From Wolfiporia cocos (lineage: Eukaryota > Basidiomycota > Agaricomycetes > Polyporales > Phaeolaceae): DNA of 64,000 bases. Position 1 is the stretch's first letter. Each line of letters starts with the position of its first letter. The notes beneath the pieces were generated by a model. That model saw nothing but the letters and a program-made list of their open reading frames with translations, was not told the DNA's origin and did not search any database. The stretch is taken from positions 62,001 through 126,000 of the forward strand of contig JACCLO010000016.1 in the NCBI GenBank assembly GCA_029448655.1. Reading direction: 5' to 3'. Made by a program: the position numbers and the translations under genes. This document shows, in pieces, positions 10,845 through 22,647 of this stretch.

Positions 10845-12543
10845 ATGGAATCCGCACCCGAGTTTGGACACGCACTGCTGCCCTACTTTGCTCTTGACCC
10901 TACATTTGTGAATCTCAATCATGGCAAGATACTTGTCTGCTGCATCGACTCGCATCTCTGAGCTGTACGCGTCTTAGGTTCCTTCGGGGCGCTGCCAAAG
11001 CCCGTCCTCGAGGAGTGTAGCAAACTGACACTCGAGGTGGAGGCAAACCCCGACTACTTCCTCCGGGTCGAGTTCGAACCTCGCCTCAACGAAGTGCGCC
11101 GCCGAGTTGCAGCTCTTCTCGGCGCTGACACGGATGAGGTTGTTCTCGTGCCAAGTGTGGCGAACGGCATGAATACCGTGTTGAGGAATTTTGAGTGGAA
11201 CGAGGGCGATGTCATTGTTCCTAGTGAGTCGGCGACCACTTCATACCTCCTTTGGTGCCGCTGATATGTGCTGTAGCTAGTACGACATTTGATTCTATTA
11301 CCCGCGCTGTCAACTATATCTCTTCATTGCGCCCGAACCCTTCCATTACGAAGTTTAACCTCACATTTCCGACGTCTCATGCCCAGATCTTGACCGACTT
11401 CCGCGCTCACTTGCGCTCCATCAAGCGCGCTCCAAACGCCAAGATCGTCGCGGTATTGGACAGTATCGTCTCCGGTCCCGGAGTGGTCTTGCCCTGGCGC
11501 GAGATGGTGGAGATTTGCAAACAAGAAAACGTCTGGAGTGTGATTGACGCTGCACACTCTATTGGGCACGAGGTGGACATCGACCTCACCAAAGCGGCGC
11601 CGGACTTTTTCGTGACAGTGAGTACATCTTATCAGCTTGGCACGTCAAGCACCTCCATTCACGTGAGTTCCGTAGAGCTTGCATAAATGGCTATACGCCA
11701 AGCGTGCATGTGCGGTGCTGTATGTACCTGCACGGTGAGCACGCGTTACTACAGTGCCGTTAGCTCGTGTAGGAAATCTCACAAACGGCGTTATCTCGTA
11801 GAAATCAACACATCATCAAAAGCTCTTTGCCAACCGCATGCAACTACAACGCGCTAACCCCCAATAAATTCTCATCAACCTTCGTGTCTGAATTCCTTTG
11901 TAAGCTCCGACAGTCTCGTGCGTTGGTGCCACTTGAGTCTAACTTAGTTTCAAGGGTTTGGGGCTATTGATGTTGTTCCAGCCCTCAGTAACATTCCAGG
12001 TGAGTCTACCGTTCCAGTTCCCGAGCTGTAAATCTCAAAGCCCCGAAAAGCTCTCGAGTTCCGGGAATGGCTGGGTGGAGAGAAAAAGATCAATGATTAC
12101 TGCCGATCACTCGCACTGGCAGGTGGCAAGCGCCTTGCAGAAGTCATGGGCACGACCATTATGGACTCTCCTAACTCAGGCGAACTGACGCTGAACATGG
12201 TATGGTATCGACACTCTCATCAGGCCTAGACAGCTGATGGCAAATACTCTGCAGGTAAACGTCGAGATCCCTCTTCCAGGGGATATTAAGCCGTCACCAC
12301 AGATTTATAACATGTGGCTCGAGAAGCTGATGAAACAGCGCAAGGTATTCGCCACACAGTTCTACCATAACGGCAAGTGGTGGACGCGGGCGAGCGCACA
12401 GGTGTACAACGAGGTGAGCTGCTTATCTTTCAATTGATCCTGTCTCAATGTCAATTGTTTCGGTGTCACAGATTGAAGATTTCGAGAAACTCGGGAAGGC
12501 ATTAGAAGAGGTTTGCAAGGAGATTGTCGAAAGTCAGGCTTGA
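10845..12543 (+). CDS. Class V PLP-dependent aminotransferase-like enzyme
   Basis: Begins MESAPEFGHALL at 10845 and ends EIVESQA-TGA at 12541-12543. Exon 1 ends in LNH; a GC-AG intron (10924-10977) joins it to GSFGALPKPVLEE, giving the family motif NHGSFG. Further exons carry VPSVANGMNTVLRN, VWSVIDAAHSIG (the Asp and His of the PLP pocket) and HKWLYAKRACAVLYVP, whose Lys should form the Schiff base. The C-terminal part includes FREWLGGEKKINDYCRSLA and IPLPGDIKPSPQIYNMWLEK. About seven introns. The family (class V fold; isopenicillin-N-epimerase-like and desulfurase-like proteins) acts in the cytosol on amino or thio groups. The exact reaction cannot be read from the sequence. Its place next to the FMO and PKS suggests a cluster enzyme, but similar genes also occur alone. 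Confidence 0.85.
10924..10977 (+). other. GC-AG intron in the PLP enzyme gene
   Basis: The exon reads ..AAT CAT G and the next exon GT TCC TTC GGG, giving N-H-G-S-F-G, the conserved family motif. The 54-nt intron between them starts GCAAGA and ends CTTAG. The nearest GT donor would insert three residues (K-I-L) into this invariant motif. Confidence 0.75.
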
Positions 12544-12696
12544 TCATTAGCATTTTCTATCTGTACCCCTACGGCTCAGTCGAGATGTATGTAATCAAGG
12601 ATCCCAGTACTACGTCAAATGTATTATGTCGACGGTATTAGTGTTGGAACGTGGGCAGATCACCTTTGCTGTGCATTCTGCCTGAGAATACGTGGT

Positions 12697-14404
12697 CAAA
12701 TGATTAGTGTTGCCGAAGTTCGGTTCAGTTCAGGTTCAGGGGGGTCTGGGGCTGAACCTAGAACTGAACCGACTGCAGGGAGCCTGAACCTGAACCTGAA
12801 CCTGGACTGAACCTGCTGAACTGGTTCAGCAGGTTCGGTTCACGGTTCGAACTAGGTTCGAACCACTAAATGACTTGCTTTTCTAGAATGTAAAAATAAT
12901 ATTGAGTCCACTGGAGTAACCAATGTGCTGCAAAATAAATGTGCCATAGACATTAGAGAACACCGAGACGTGACCAAACACGCATCAAAATGACGCAGAA
13001 TGCACCACGGAAAGTCAGCTGGTAGGCAGAATGCCCATCCGAGGTGGTTTAGTCACAGCTCGACCGATCGTGATTGACCTCGATCGTGCTCGCACAGTGA
13101 ACGTTGAACCTTCACTGGTTTGCGCACAATCTGAAATGTCGCAAAAGCCCTGCGGACACTCTCTGGCTGCTCATCTAGTCAAAGACAGATACTATCCGAC
13201 ATTTCTCTAGGCTCTCTAGCATAGACAGGTCTGTCCCAACCTCGACTGCTTTCCTATAGCTTTTTCCATGTCTTGCCTCTCTAACCTCTGCGCACCACCT
13301 TAGATCTACGGTCTATCGGTCTCGTAAAATAACTTTCTAGTATTCCAGGACAATCTTCACTGTTTCAGGGTTCGTCTCCGACTTGTCTAGCTTATAGGGT
13401 GCATACTCAAATTTTAGGGCACTCAAAATGTTGTAGAAAACCTGATAGCTCTCTATGTATTTAGGCGATGTGCAGATACGAGAAAATACATTGATTACTG
13501 CCAAGACGAAGTTAGACGAAGAGCTGTACTCGAGGCGTTCGCTCAGGACTTAGGGAATCAGTTACCAATGTTTTGATTTGATTTCTATTATTCCTGATCC
13601 ATTCAACGTAACGCCGCCGTTTGGACCGCTACAAGCTGCGTGTCTCCTGGGTACATTGCTCGCCATCGACCCATTAAACACCTCACCTATCATGGCACAT
13701 CCTGACCTGCCCGGAGGGGAATATTTTTCTGACAACACCAAACTTCAAGTTCTGCAGTGCCTCTATTTGGTGTCTATTGGGCTGCTACATTCCAAATTGG
13801 CTCTTAGTCTTCTTTACAGTGGTAAAACATAATTTTTGATGCACAATAGTCACTCAAGGCAGCAAATCTGAGCAGTTCAGTAATCAGAATCCATGAGCAG
13901 AATGAGTGTGAATTAGCCTGAGACAGCTCTGTATATAACCTAGGTTCATGGATATGAAGTGAAACATTGTGAACTACATTTTTTACTTCATCTGACAGCA
14001 GTGAATGTAGCCCAGTGCCAAAGAAAGCACAGTACTTCCAACATGGGGCTGAGCTCTCACCATATTCCGGGGAGACTGGAGTATATCAGTGCTGATGCTT
14101 GCCATTGTGAAGCCAGTTATCCATAGCTTACTGCAACAATACTATAGCAAAGATGGCAAGAATATGATTGTAATTTATGCTTATCCACCAGCAGTTGCCA
14201 AGAATATGTTAATGCTAAGTGGTTCAAGGTTCAGTCCGGTTCGAACCTGGTTCAAGGGTACCCATGGCCCCCCTGAACCAAGAACCGAACCTTGACATCC
14301 TACCCTGAACCGGACCTGGACTGAACCTGAACCTAGGTTCGGTTCCGGCGGTTCAGGTTCCGAACCTTGGTTCTGAACTGAACTTCGGCAACACTACAAA
14401 TGAT
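12697..14404. mobile_element. Non-autonomous hAT-type DNA transposon, hAT-1
   Basis: The element itself is 12705-14396 (1692 bp). It has perfect 17-bp terminal inverted repeats, TAGTGTTGCCGAAGTTC, and is flanked by the direct 8-bp duplication CAAATGAT at 12697-12704 and 14397-14404. An 8-bp target duplication and TIRs starting TAGNG are hAT hallmarks. The subterminal regions (about 12720-12860 and 14218-14380) are dense arrays of GGTTCA/GAACCT words in both orientations, as hAT transposases often bind. The inside holds only short frames, the longest 84 codons at 13578-13832, and no recognisable transposase, so it looks non-autonomous or decayed. Confidence 0.9.
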
Positions 14405-16232
14405 TAGCCCAAGGTCTGATGCCTGAGGCCTGAGTATGAGCTCCCATCTTGTGAAAGTGGCAGGAATTGAGTAATGTTTTGTCCTGCAGATTTCGGTGAA
14501 CCTACTCGGAGTTCAATCCCGCAACTTCACAAAGCATACATCGTCTACATTAGACAGTTTTCGCAACGGCCTGACCGCCAAAGATTGTTGGCCGATCGTT
14601 TGCTACACTTGGCTGAGAGCCCCAGCCAAAAACCACCCCACAAGCCGCGGCCGATGACGAGCCTCACAGCCTTGCGAAAACTGTCTATTGTACAAGCATA
14701 CACGACAAGCTCTCCATCCTATGATTGTACAGTCCCTCGCATTACTATAAGTCGAGATCTATACAGCCTCACAGATTATTTGTATTGAGTCTCAATCACC
14801 GTATTTTAGCTGATGCCGAGTGTATGCACAAACTACAAACACGCCGTTCGAGCAGTGCCTCCGGAGTCAAATTCGTTCACGACCTTGGGCATCGGTTATC
14901 TGTGCGGCCAGCCATGACATCTACGGGTTATAGCTGAATCGACCGGCACATAACGCATACGGCTGCCTTCGGCAGGCGTTATCTTCATAGCGGACCGCAA
15001 GCCTATTTTTATGTCGCAAGCCTATGCCACGTCAAGCAGAAACATACCTTGATTTTTCGAGAACCGGAGACTTTGAATGTAGCTCAGGGTCATGGTGAGG
15101 TGGGGTCTCAGTTCACGGCCCGCTTCCGTCTCGCCAAGAGGGCAAACGTATAACACGTGTGCCTTAGCGGCAAGGTCCCGTGAATGGCTTCTGCTTTGAT
15201 TTCGACAGAATAGCATTCTGTGATAGATTGCAGGTGCTATGCAACGGTAGCGCAATCCAGCCCGGAAGGTATCTTGTATGATCAGATCAAATGTCAAGTG
15301 CTAAGCGAGTAACACGATCAGTGAAATGGGTGAAAGATGCCTGGAGATTGTACTGTACTGTGCTGTGCTGTGACCTACAGCTCGCAGTCACCGGCGAGAC
15401 CACTCGATTACAGATGCTGGAAAGACCACGCGGCCTGCTGCAGCGAGCAGCAAGTGCATTTTCTTCCGTAGCGCTTAACCACCCCAGCAATTGTACAAAG
15501 ACTCCTTACATTTGCCGCCGGGAGCATTACGACAAGGCGCAACTGTGAGTCGGAGCGAAACATCACAGTCAGGGTATCGAAGTCTCGGCAACGGCGATGG
15601 TCGCCACGCTATACCAGACCTGCGACACACGTCTTGAGAGCAGAAGATGTATTCATACCTGAAATCTATGGGAAACCTACCGGCGCAATCAATAATTCAT
15701 AATCGTGGCCAGAATGGTGCTTGACACGCAATTTGATGCAAGCACCTGGGTTAGCCTGAAGTCTAAGATAGTTACAGTAGATATCGCTTTTTGCATTATG
15801 CGACGCAAAAGCGAGTGGGAGCCAGTATAAACTATATCCTGATGGATGAATGTCACATCAGCGCGCACTGTGGGAGTGTTTCAAAGCAAGTTCTGGTTGG
15901 GAGGATGCGCGTGAATAGCTGGTACACATCGTAGCTGTCTCAATGACATCAGGCATCAGCTATAGGACTGGAGAGTAATTTTACGTTCAATTTAATGTGA
16001 GGACACTCGTTGAGAGGGGGACGATAAAATGAGGCGGACGGGGTGCTACGCTATTGCGGCGTCGCTGAGACTGCGTGCTGCAATGCGACTATAACCGTCC
16101 TGCGGCAATCGGACAGGAACTCTCGCAATTAAGACGTGTCGAGAACAATGATACGAGAACCTGATGCATGAATTCATAAGTATTATGATAACACGGAATG
16201 ACAGTGGCTTACCTTCATAAGCCGAATTTTGT
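14405..16232. other. Gene-free stretch
   Basis: Only short frames occur here. The longest (85 codons, 15291-15548 plus) has no recognisable motif and no splicing partner. I see no tRNA, no LTR pair and no clear inverted repeat. Confidence 0.4.
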
Positions 16233-17534
16233 TCAGAGGGCCGGAATCCCTTGCTTCTCAGCCAACCTCTCCAACTGTAGCGCGATGTCCCAGATGCGTC
16301 CTCGATTCCTCATCGAAGGACTCCTTTGACATGCGATGGCATAGTGCCGCCACGGGAAATCTGCCAGAGACAGCCTTTTATCGGACGGCTGCTGCAGATT
16401 CCTGACCGAGAGCCATTGCTCGTCGAATCGTGCTCGGTCTGGGCCGTCCGGAGGAGGCAAGCACCATGGGCGGTTGTTTGCTAGCCAGCTGTGCGCAGAA
16501 GGATTTAGGAGGGGGTACAAGGACCATAGCATGTGAGAGGATGTAGAGCACAGCGCTACTAGTGAAGATGGCGGGAGATTTTCGCATATCAAGAGCAGGA
16601 TATCGGATGGAATTGTGATAAGAACAGATTGCGTCGCTCCTGCAGACAAGGAGTCTATAGATGGCCGGTTGAGTGCTCGCGAGCATAGCGTTTCTGTAGT
16701 ATGTGTCTCTCGCGCGGAACAATGAGCTGCAGCAACCGGAAAGTTATACGGGCGCACAAACAGCCACATATTGCCCGCACCCATCATCATCTCCTGCTTG
16801 TCCTCTTCGGTAAGTCCATCTCGTAGAATAATGTCAACGATTCTCTGGTCAAGTCTGAGGTCTTCCTCGATATCGGAGAGCTGAAGATATGTCCCCCAGA
16901 ACACTGAAGCCTTTTGATAGTTTATGTCGTGAATCTCTCCAATTCCATCACCAACATTTAGCGCTCGTAGAAGCCACAGGCGTGGTATCGTAAGCGATGG
17001 GGCCGCGAGGGAAACAATGCGCAGTGCTGAGGCATTCACGAACCCCACCATCTCCTGCTGGATTCCCCGTAGTCTATACTCCTTGCCAGTTGTATTTGAG
17101 ATGAATACATTCCAGTTGTTGGTATGGCTGCCAGTGTCATGATGGATCTCGAGATCGTGTATTGCACGGATAGAGCCTCCTCGTGCTATCTCCACATAGG
17201 AGTCCCGCTGCAATAAGTCGGTGCGCAAGTTGTCATCGCTATCAAAGGGTCCTAGAAGTACGCAGCTACGCCTATTAGATTCGTCGTCGTCCGTCCAAAG
17301 GCTAGTCAATCCATCGAGACCAGGTGAATCTAATGAAAGCATTTTATCCTCGATATAGTGTTCCTTCACGGTTGCGTAGTACTCGGTAGCAACGTCGGCC
17401 AATGCACTAGAGTCGGGATAATACGACAGGAAACAGACCGTATCGTAGGCCATAATGTGGTCAGTGCAATCAAGTGAACGATGCGCGACTATAAGATCTA
17501 GAGGCTTGATCGATCGATATTCCGATCCCCGCAT
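16233..17534 (-). CDS. Single-exon F-box protein
   Basis: An uninterrupted frame of 433 codons, unusual here because most neighbours are intron-rich. An F-box-like segment lies late, about residues 306-345 (ITIPSDILLLICENLPPSSL then VALCSTSSHMLW). It is followed by DFPWRHYAIACQRSP and RGRIWDIALQLERL, tail motifs that recur in the decayed paralogue at 20.9-22 kb. The first about 300 residues have no domain I recognise. F-box proteins recruit targets to SCF ubiquitin ligases through Skp1; the target is unknown. The first Met (17534) is preferred because the sequence before the alternative Met (17453) still reads like protein. Lineage-expanded F-box families are common in Agaricomycetes. Confidence 0.75.
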   Translation of the reverse strand: MRGSEYRSIKPLDLIVAHRSLDCTDHIMAYDTVCFLSYYPDSSALADVATEYYATVKEHYIEDKMLSLDSPGLDGLTSLWTDDDESNRRSCVLLGPFDSDDNLRTDLLQRDSYVEIARGGSIRAIHDLEIHHDTGSHTNNWNVFISNTTGKEYRLRGIQQEMVGFVNASALRIVSLAAPSLTIPRLWLLRALNVGDGIGEIHDINYQKASVFWGTYLQLSDIEEDLRLDQRIVDIILRDGLTEEDKQEMMMGAGNMWLFVRPYNFPVAAAHCSARETHTTETLCSRALNRPSIDSLSAGATQSVLITIPSDILLLICENLPPSSLVALCSTSSHMLWSLYPLLNPSAHSWLANNRPWCLPPPDGPDRARFDEQWLSVRNLQQPSDKRLSLADFPWRHYAIACQRSPSMRNRGRIWDIALQLERLAEKQGIPAL

Positions 17535-17954
17535 CGTTCAGTTCTGCTATACCAAACGACATAACTTTCGTCAATGTGTCAACATGAGGACTCACATACA
17601 CTCATATAGCGCGCTGAAGAGTGCGGAGTCAGGGCAACGGCTACTCAAACTTCAGCACGCCCTATAGGGCCCCATTCCGCAGTCACTCTTCGCGATCTCA
17701 GTCTGGCAACCACTCCAATCCAGAAACATGAAAAGCGATCGGAAAAACGACCTCTCTGTAACTCCTGAGCCGCTTGACGAGCTTATTTGCAAGATCGTGC
17801 ATTGGGTACTCGAGTCACGTACCTAGACGCTATCATACAAGGGATATCTTAATCTGCCAACTGCCCTTCGCTTAAGAAATCGCAGTTGCGAGCTAGGTTT
17901 GCACGCAGATTAATCTGCTAACTGCGGCAGATTAATCTACTGTGACAATAAAAT

Positions 17955-18041
17955 GGTACATCCCGGGGTCGAACCAAGGACCCTAGCACAGATGAGAATA
18001 ACAGCATCACATCATACATTAGCCAACTGAGCTACAGTGGA
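17955..18041 (-). other. tRNA-like sequence in left arm of the foldback element
   Basis: Read on minus, it has a perfect pol III A box (TAGCTCAGTTGG, complement of 18023-18034) and B box (GGTTCGACCCC, complement of 17965-17975), and a 3' end GGGATGTACC. The 5' acceptor side does not pair with the 3' side and the anticodon arm is not canonical. It is therefore a tRNA-derived relic rather than a working tRNA gene. Confidence 0.6.
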
Positions 18042-18333
18042 ACTGGTGTCTGCTCCATTTTAAGCGATATATAGAGTATTTTGTAAACTTCATTTTCGCA
18101 GTTTAACATCTTCCATAACACAAATACAAATGAATCTGCCTCTAAAGACCTGTGATTCCAGTGTATTCAGCTTTACCATGGTGAGTTGCTCCAGGTCAAG
18201 CATGGTAAAACAAGCTACCACTATCATTGATTTCTGTGTATGCTTGTTGGAGCAGTTAGTTGCCTTGATGATTTGCGAAAATTGTGTGTAAAATGTGTGT
18301 TATATATATTTTGATTGGTCCATGGTAACTGTT

Positions 18334-18419
18334 GCCACTATGGCTCAGTGGCTAATTATGCTGCGATGCTCTTATTCTCATCTGTGCTAAGGTCCTTGGT
18401 TCGAATCCGGGATGTACCA
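18334..18419 (+). other. tRNA-like sequence in right arm of the foldback element
   Basis: Mirror copy of the left-arm block. A box TGGCTCAGTGG is at 18341-18351 and B box GGTTCGAATCC at 18398-18408, followed by GGGATGTACC. The acceptor stem does not close, so this is a tRNA-derived relic. Confidence 0.6.
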
Positions 18420-18545
18420 TTTTATTGTCACAGTAGATTAATCTGCCGCAGTTAGCAGATTAATCTGCGTGCAAACCTAGCTCGCAACTGCGATTTCTTA
18501 AGCAAAGGGCAGTTGGCAGATTAAGATAATTGACTGAAACTCTAC

Positions 18546-20850
18546 ATCATACGGAGGCCACCGACTTGCTTATACATTGAGAGAATGCATACAATTACAA
18601 CATGCACGCGAATGATCAACCGGAATGTCAGTCCTCCATGCACCATGAATCGAAATCGTATCATGGCAGGAGGTGACTGTGGATTTTGACACGTTGTGCG
18701 TATGACGCTGAGTAGTAAGCTGAGGCCCTCTCGTATCACCCATTTCTCCCACTTCGCATAGTACGTGATAGGGCACAGTATATCTCCGTGGCAAATCAAT
18801 CTGGATGACAAATCAAATCTCGGCTGATGCGCGAGCCAGTACAGAGTCTCGCACCAAGCCATGCTTGCCCCACAAAAGATTCGCCAGGTACCTCAACCAC
18901 TACGCTCATCAGCTGGTTACCGGTTACTTCCTGCATTCCGCAGACGAAGACAGTAAACGTTCTATATCAGTCTCTGTGTCTATTCGTTCATTCACAGTAT
19001 GACACCTATTACGAGGGCATTATGGCACCTGCCAACGCTCAGCATTTATACCCATTTTGGTGATCTGCTGCGCAGATATATTTCACGCCACATATCAATA
19101 CGTCGCGTCCTTAATGCCCTCATGGAGCTGAGATGACAATAGTGCCCAGACCGCGGCGACTGTCTACCGCATAAAGCTGACTGCGCTATATCATAGCCGA
19201 AGCCATGAGCGGATTACTACAGCGTGCGTAATGATGCACATCAGCTTTGTGACGGCACATGCTGCCCGTGCATCATTCATTACGTCGGATCCACGATGTG
19301 ATTCTGCAGAACATATGTTTTCGATGGTGGCTAGACTGCCAGGAACCTCCCAGAATGCAGCCACACTTACTGACGCAAAGACCCTGTGCCAATGAAGCAG
19401 GAGGACAATGATGACGCACGGCTTGCGGGACAAGGTGAGCGGTGAGCGTACTAGCAGCCCCGGGCGTGAGGCTAAGTGGACAGTCTCGATTCAGATTGGA
19501 CGATTGGCTTTGCTGTCTCAGCCCTATATCATACTCAGATATTTCTCCCCAGTACATCAGATCCCGATGAGAGCCGACCAGACGATGTTGCGAGTCTCTC
19601 ACACTATGGCTTTGCAATTTCTTGCTCCTCGCATTGGCGCCTGGGCCGCGAGACAGTGACCACAGGATTGCAGACAAGCGCTGCTTTACGCTAGCTTTGG
19701 AAAGCACGTCGCAACTATTCATTCGTAGAGTGCTGTTCAACGATACCCTCAGTGTGGCGCCAGAAGCGATGTTCTTACGCGGCACCTTCGAGATTGCTGT
19801 CATGGACGAGGTCGGATGATCACGATCACCTTGTCGAGCAGACTCTAACTGAAGATGAGCGATGTTAATCAAAATGTCTGGGTATGTATATATCAACGCC
19901 GGAAAACTGTGCGCGTCCGGACAGCGTTCGCTTAGCCTCAGATGGACCGATAATTGTTCGAAGCCCTGAACGCAGCGTATCAGACGGACAGAATATTCAT
20001 GGGCCTGGGGGTCAACGCAACGCAGCGGATGGTATGTTGAAAATCGATATATACAGCATATGCCTCAATGAATACAGTTATTAATGATCTTGATAGCAGC
20101 CAGGCATGCACTGCTCCATAACAAATCTCCACGACATCTGCTTCCGGTGTCTCTAGTGTTATGCTTCGCGGTTTCTTCTCATAAATCTCTGGGACCCCCG
20201 TCGAAGCAGTGACGAGCTCCACTACCTTCTGCTCAGCCATGTTTAAACGATATTGTCTGCCAACTTCTCCTTGCGCAAAACTCTAGCCGTTCGATGTGGC
20301 AGCATAATGATGAATTTCGACACCGTGTATGGCGCAGATGAAGCTTGTTTGCACGCTCTCAGCATAGCAGCCAGGTCCAAAGCAAGTTGGGTACACCAAT
20401 CATTATGATGTGGAAGGGACATAACAGGACGAAGATCCGTCTCTGGCCTCGACCTTGTCCATTGAAGACACTAAGCCCATCAACCCCGGCGACGTACCAT
20501 TACGTAGATCTCCACCTCTCGCTGTGGTACTTCTGTAGAGGTGACCGGCAACGACATCCAGCAAATAAGCATACCGTTCGCTTCGGTTCATGAACTATGA
20601 GCTGAGACTAAGAACTGATTATAGTGCTGCCCACAGCGGAATCAGACAGAGTGGGGGAATGTAGTGGTAATATCGACGGCATGCACAGGATCGTGCAGAC
20701 ATCTCGCGACGCACGGTGACTAGGAGGTCTGCTTACAACGCTGACTATCTAATAAGCTTCGCAGATATGACATTGGAATATAGCAAGACTCACCGAATTG
20801 GGGCAGTCTCGCGAATGCAACTCGGTCTCAATCAAATGCTGGGAACCCCT
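18546..20850. other. Gene-poor stretch, no confident gene
   Basis: Overlapping frames are open on both strands, the longest 19273-19896 minus (207 codons), but none has a recognisable domain. A short frame starting at 20240 (minus) opens MAEQKVVELVTASTG and could be the first exon of a small gene, but I found no continuation. Nothing here is called as a gene. Confidence 0.3.
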
Positions 20851-21965
20851 CGTTGCTCAGTTAGTCTTTCTAGCTGCAGCCCCAATATCCCAAATGCGAC
20901 CCCAGCTCCTCGTCGACGGGATAATCTGGCAAGCCATAGCATACTGCCACCAAGGAAATGCAGCCAAAGAGTTCAACAGAGAGTACACAGCAGATAGCAT
21001 TCGGGATGAAGAAGTAGAACACACAGAAATCAATGAAAACGACGGGAAAGCATATCCAGTGAGACCGTGCCGAGAATCCCCTGCGTCATTCTGGGGGATG
21101 CTGGGATTTTTGGAGGCTGGCATGAATTACCAAGTGCTCGCGTGCATAGTATATGCATTTATCTTGCGTCTTGAGCGGTCAATCGAGTCGCCACGACGGG
21201 AAAGCAACATGAGTGCATTAACATCTACTTATTGCCCTCACCCTGTGGCCCAGCTTGGGGTTCTCGAGGATGGTGGCAAGTTGCCAATAAATGACACGGA
21301 GATTACCCTATTATCTGGCCCTGAATGCGCCATGATGCCTAACTGGTCGACACTCATTGCTCGCAAGAGCCGTAGGTGAGTCAGCGTGAGCGACGGAGAT
21401 GCGATAGATGCAGCGCAGAGGCATTGACAGATGCCCATAAGTAGCAATGAACTGGCCACAGGTGATATAACTTGCCGTTTGATCCTGATGCTTAAACTCC
21501 ACAAGGCCCGTGTGTGGAGATATTGAAGCGGTGTTCGACAGTGTATATGGCACGATTAAAACCAGCTTGCGCGACCTCGGTGTAAGGCATGATCGGCCAG
21601 CCAATCTGTATAGACCTCGGGTAGGCCTATCAGCACGAAGTGCGCCTCATCTCCGTTCGGTAAGAGGATCGTCAGTCCCTCAGCAAGCGATTTATCTCGG
21701 CGATAGCACCTTTCTACCTCGGCGAGATACTGTAGTCAAAGGCAATATGTATTGTCGAGCGGTGCACGTGCTCATGTCGGGGAGATATGACAAGAAGCAG
21801 AGATTCTTGAAACCCATCGAGTGAAATGCGCCTGTTGCTCGAAGTCGCCGGAATGTCAGTCGCAGCTTGTGCGAGTAGACAATAGATGATCGTATATGTC
21901 TTGCCCGGTGTGCCTAGAGCCGTGGAACATACCCTTCTCTGGTTCCCTTCGAGGAATGCAATCAA
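20851..21965 (-). pseudogene. Decayed paralogue of the F-box gene
   Basis: Minus-strand fragments in different frames match the intact F-box protein at 16233-17534 in order. Near 20860-20950, FPWWQYAMACQ and SWGRIWDIGAAAR match FPWRHYAIACQ and RGRIWDIALQLER. Near 21370-21420, SIASPSLTLTHLRLLRAMSV matches SLAAPSLTIPRLWLLRALNV. Near 21540, FNRAIYTVEHRFNISTH matches IRAIHDLEIHHDTGSH. The frames are linked only through stops and shifts, so no single product is possible without several lesions. I call it a pseudogene, though an intron-bearing divergent copy cannot be excluded. Confidence 0.65.
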
Positions 21966-22647
21966 TCCCCTAGGCCTGTCGTATCTGGTTACAACCTCGG
22001 TAAGTATTATTGCCGAATAATATGATAGTCAGTGATTAGAGCCTGAGGTAACAAAACACATACGGCAATACCGTGAACACGATGGGCAGAATTCAATTGC
22101 AGGACTGAAGACGAGCGTTAGGATTGTGACAGAAGTGACTGAGACAACAAATCAAAGTGTCCGGGTCGATCACGAGAGATTGGAGAGGCGCCAGCATAAT
22201 CCTGTCCGCGATATACTATCCGTGACTAGATATGCAATTAGTAGGTACACAAGGGCGTCGCAGGGTATGTTACTCTGAACCGAAACACAGGACACTATGT
22301 AACAAGAAATAAGCACCGAGATGGACAAGCACGAAGAAGGCGTAATCGTAACACTCGAAACACAGCCAAACCATTTGCCAAAGAATCAGGAGTCAGAATG
22401 GTCCACCTTGCCACGTAAAAGAGATCCCATCAGTCCAAGTTTCGAGAAACGTGAGGGGGTATGCGCGAAGAGGAGAAATCGTGATAGCAGAACCGGAGAG
22501 TCAGTGGTGTGATAAATATCCGTAAAGAGCCGAGACAAAGAGCGGACGGGAAGCGGGTCATAGCGCGACACCAATCCCAGGAGGCCATGACTCCCACGTC
22601 GCATCTGAGCGCTGAGCATAGCGGGCGTGCAATATTTCCCTCATAAA
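21966..22647. other. Intergenic stretch
   Basis: No gene, RNA or repeat recognised. It lies between the F-box relic and the 3' end of the membrane protein gene. Confidence 0.45.

Larger units (their letters stand above)
17845..18528. mobile_element. Foldback/MITE element with tRNA-like arms, copy 1
   Basis: Long inverted repeats, each about 200 bp, begin TCTTAATCTGCCAACTGCCC and are bordered by TA (17845-17846 and 18527-18528), suggesting a TA target duplication. Each arm also repeats AGATTAATCTGC words and ends inward with a tRNA-like block. A second copy lies at 59296-60425. No transposase is encoded. A fragment of the same end occurs near 47864. The right-hand flank beyond TA also matches copy 2 for about 15 bp, so the true end may lie slightly further out. 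Confidence 0.75.

Noticed and set aside
17955..18041. Functional tRNA gene
   Set aside because: A and B boxes are good, but the acceptor stem does not pair and the anticodon arm is not canonical. The block is part of a repeated foldback element.
19273..19896. 207-codon minus-strand open frame
   Set aside because: No recognisable domain, competing open frames on the other strand, and no plausible splice partners.
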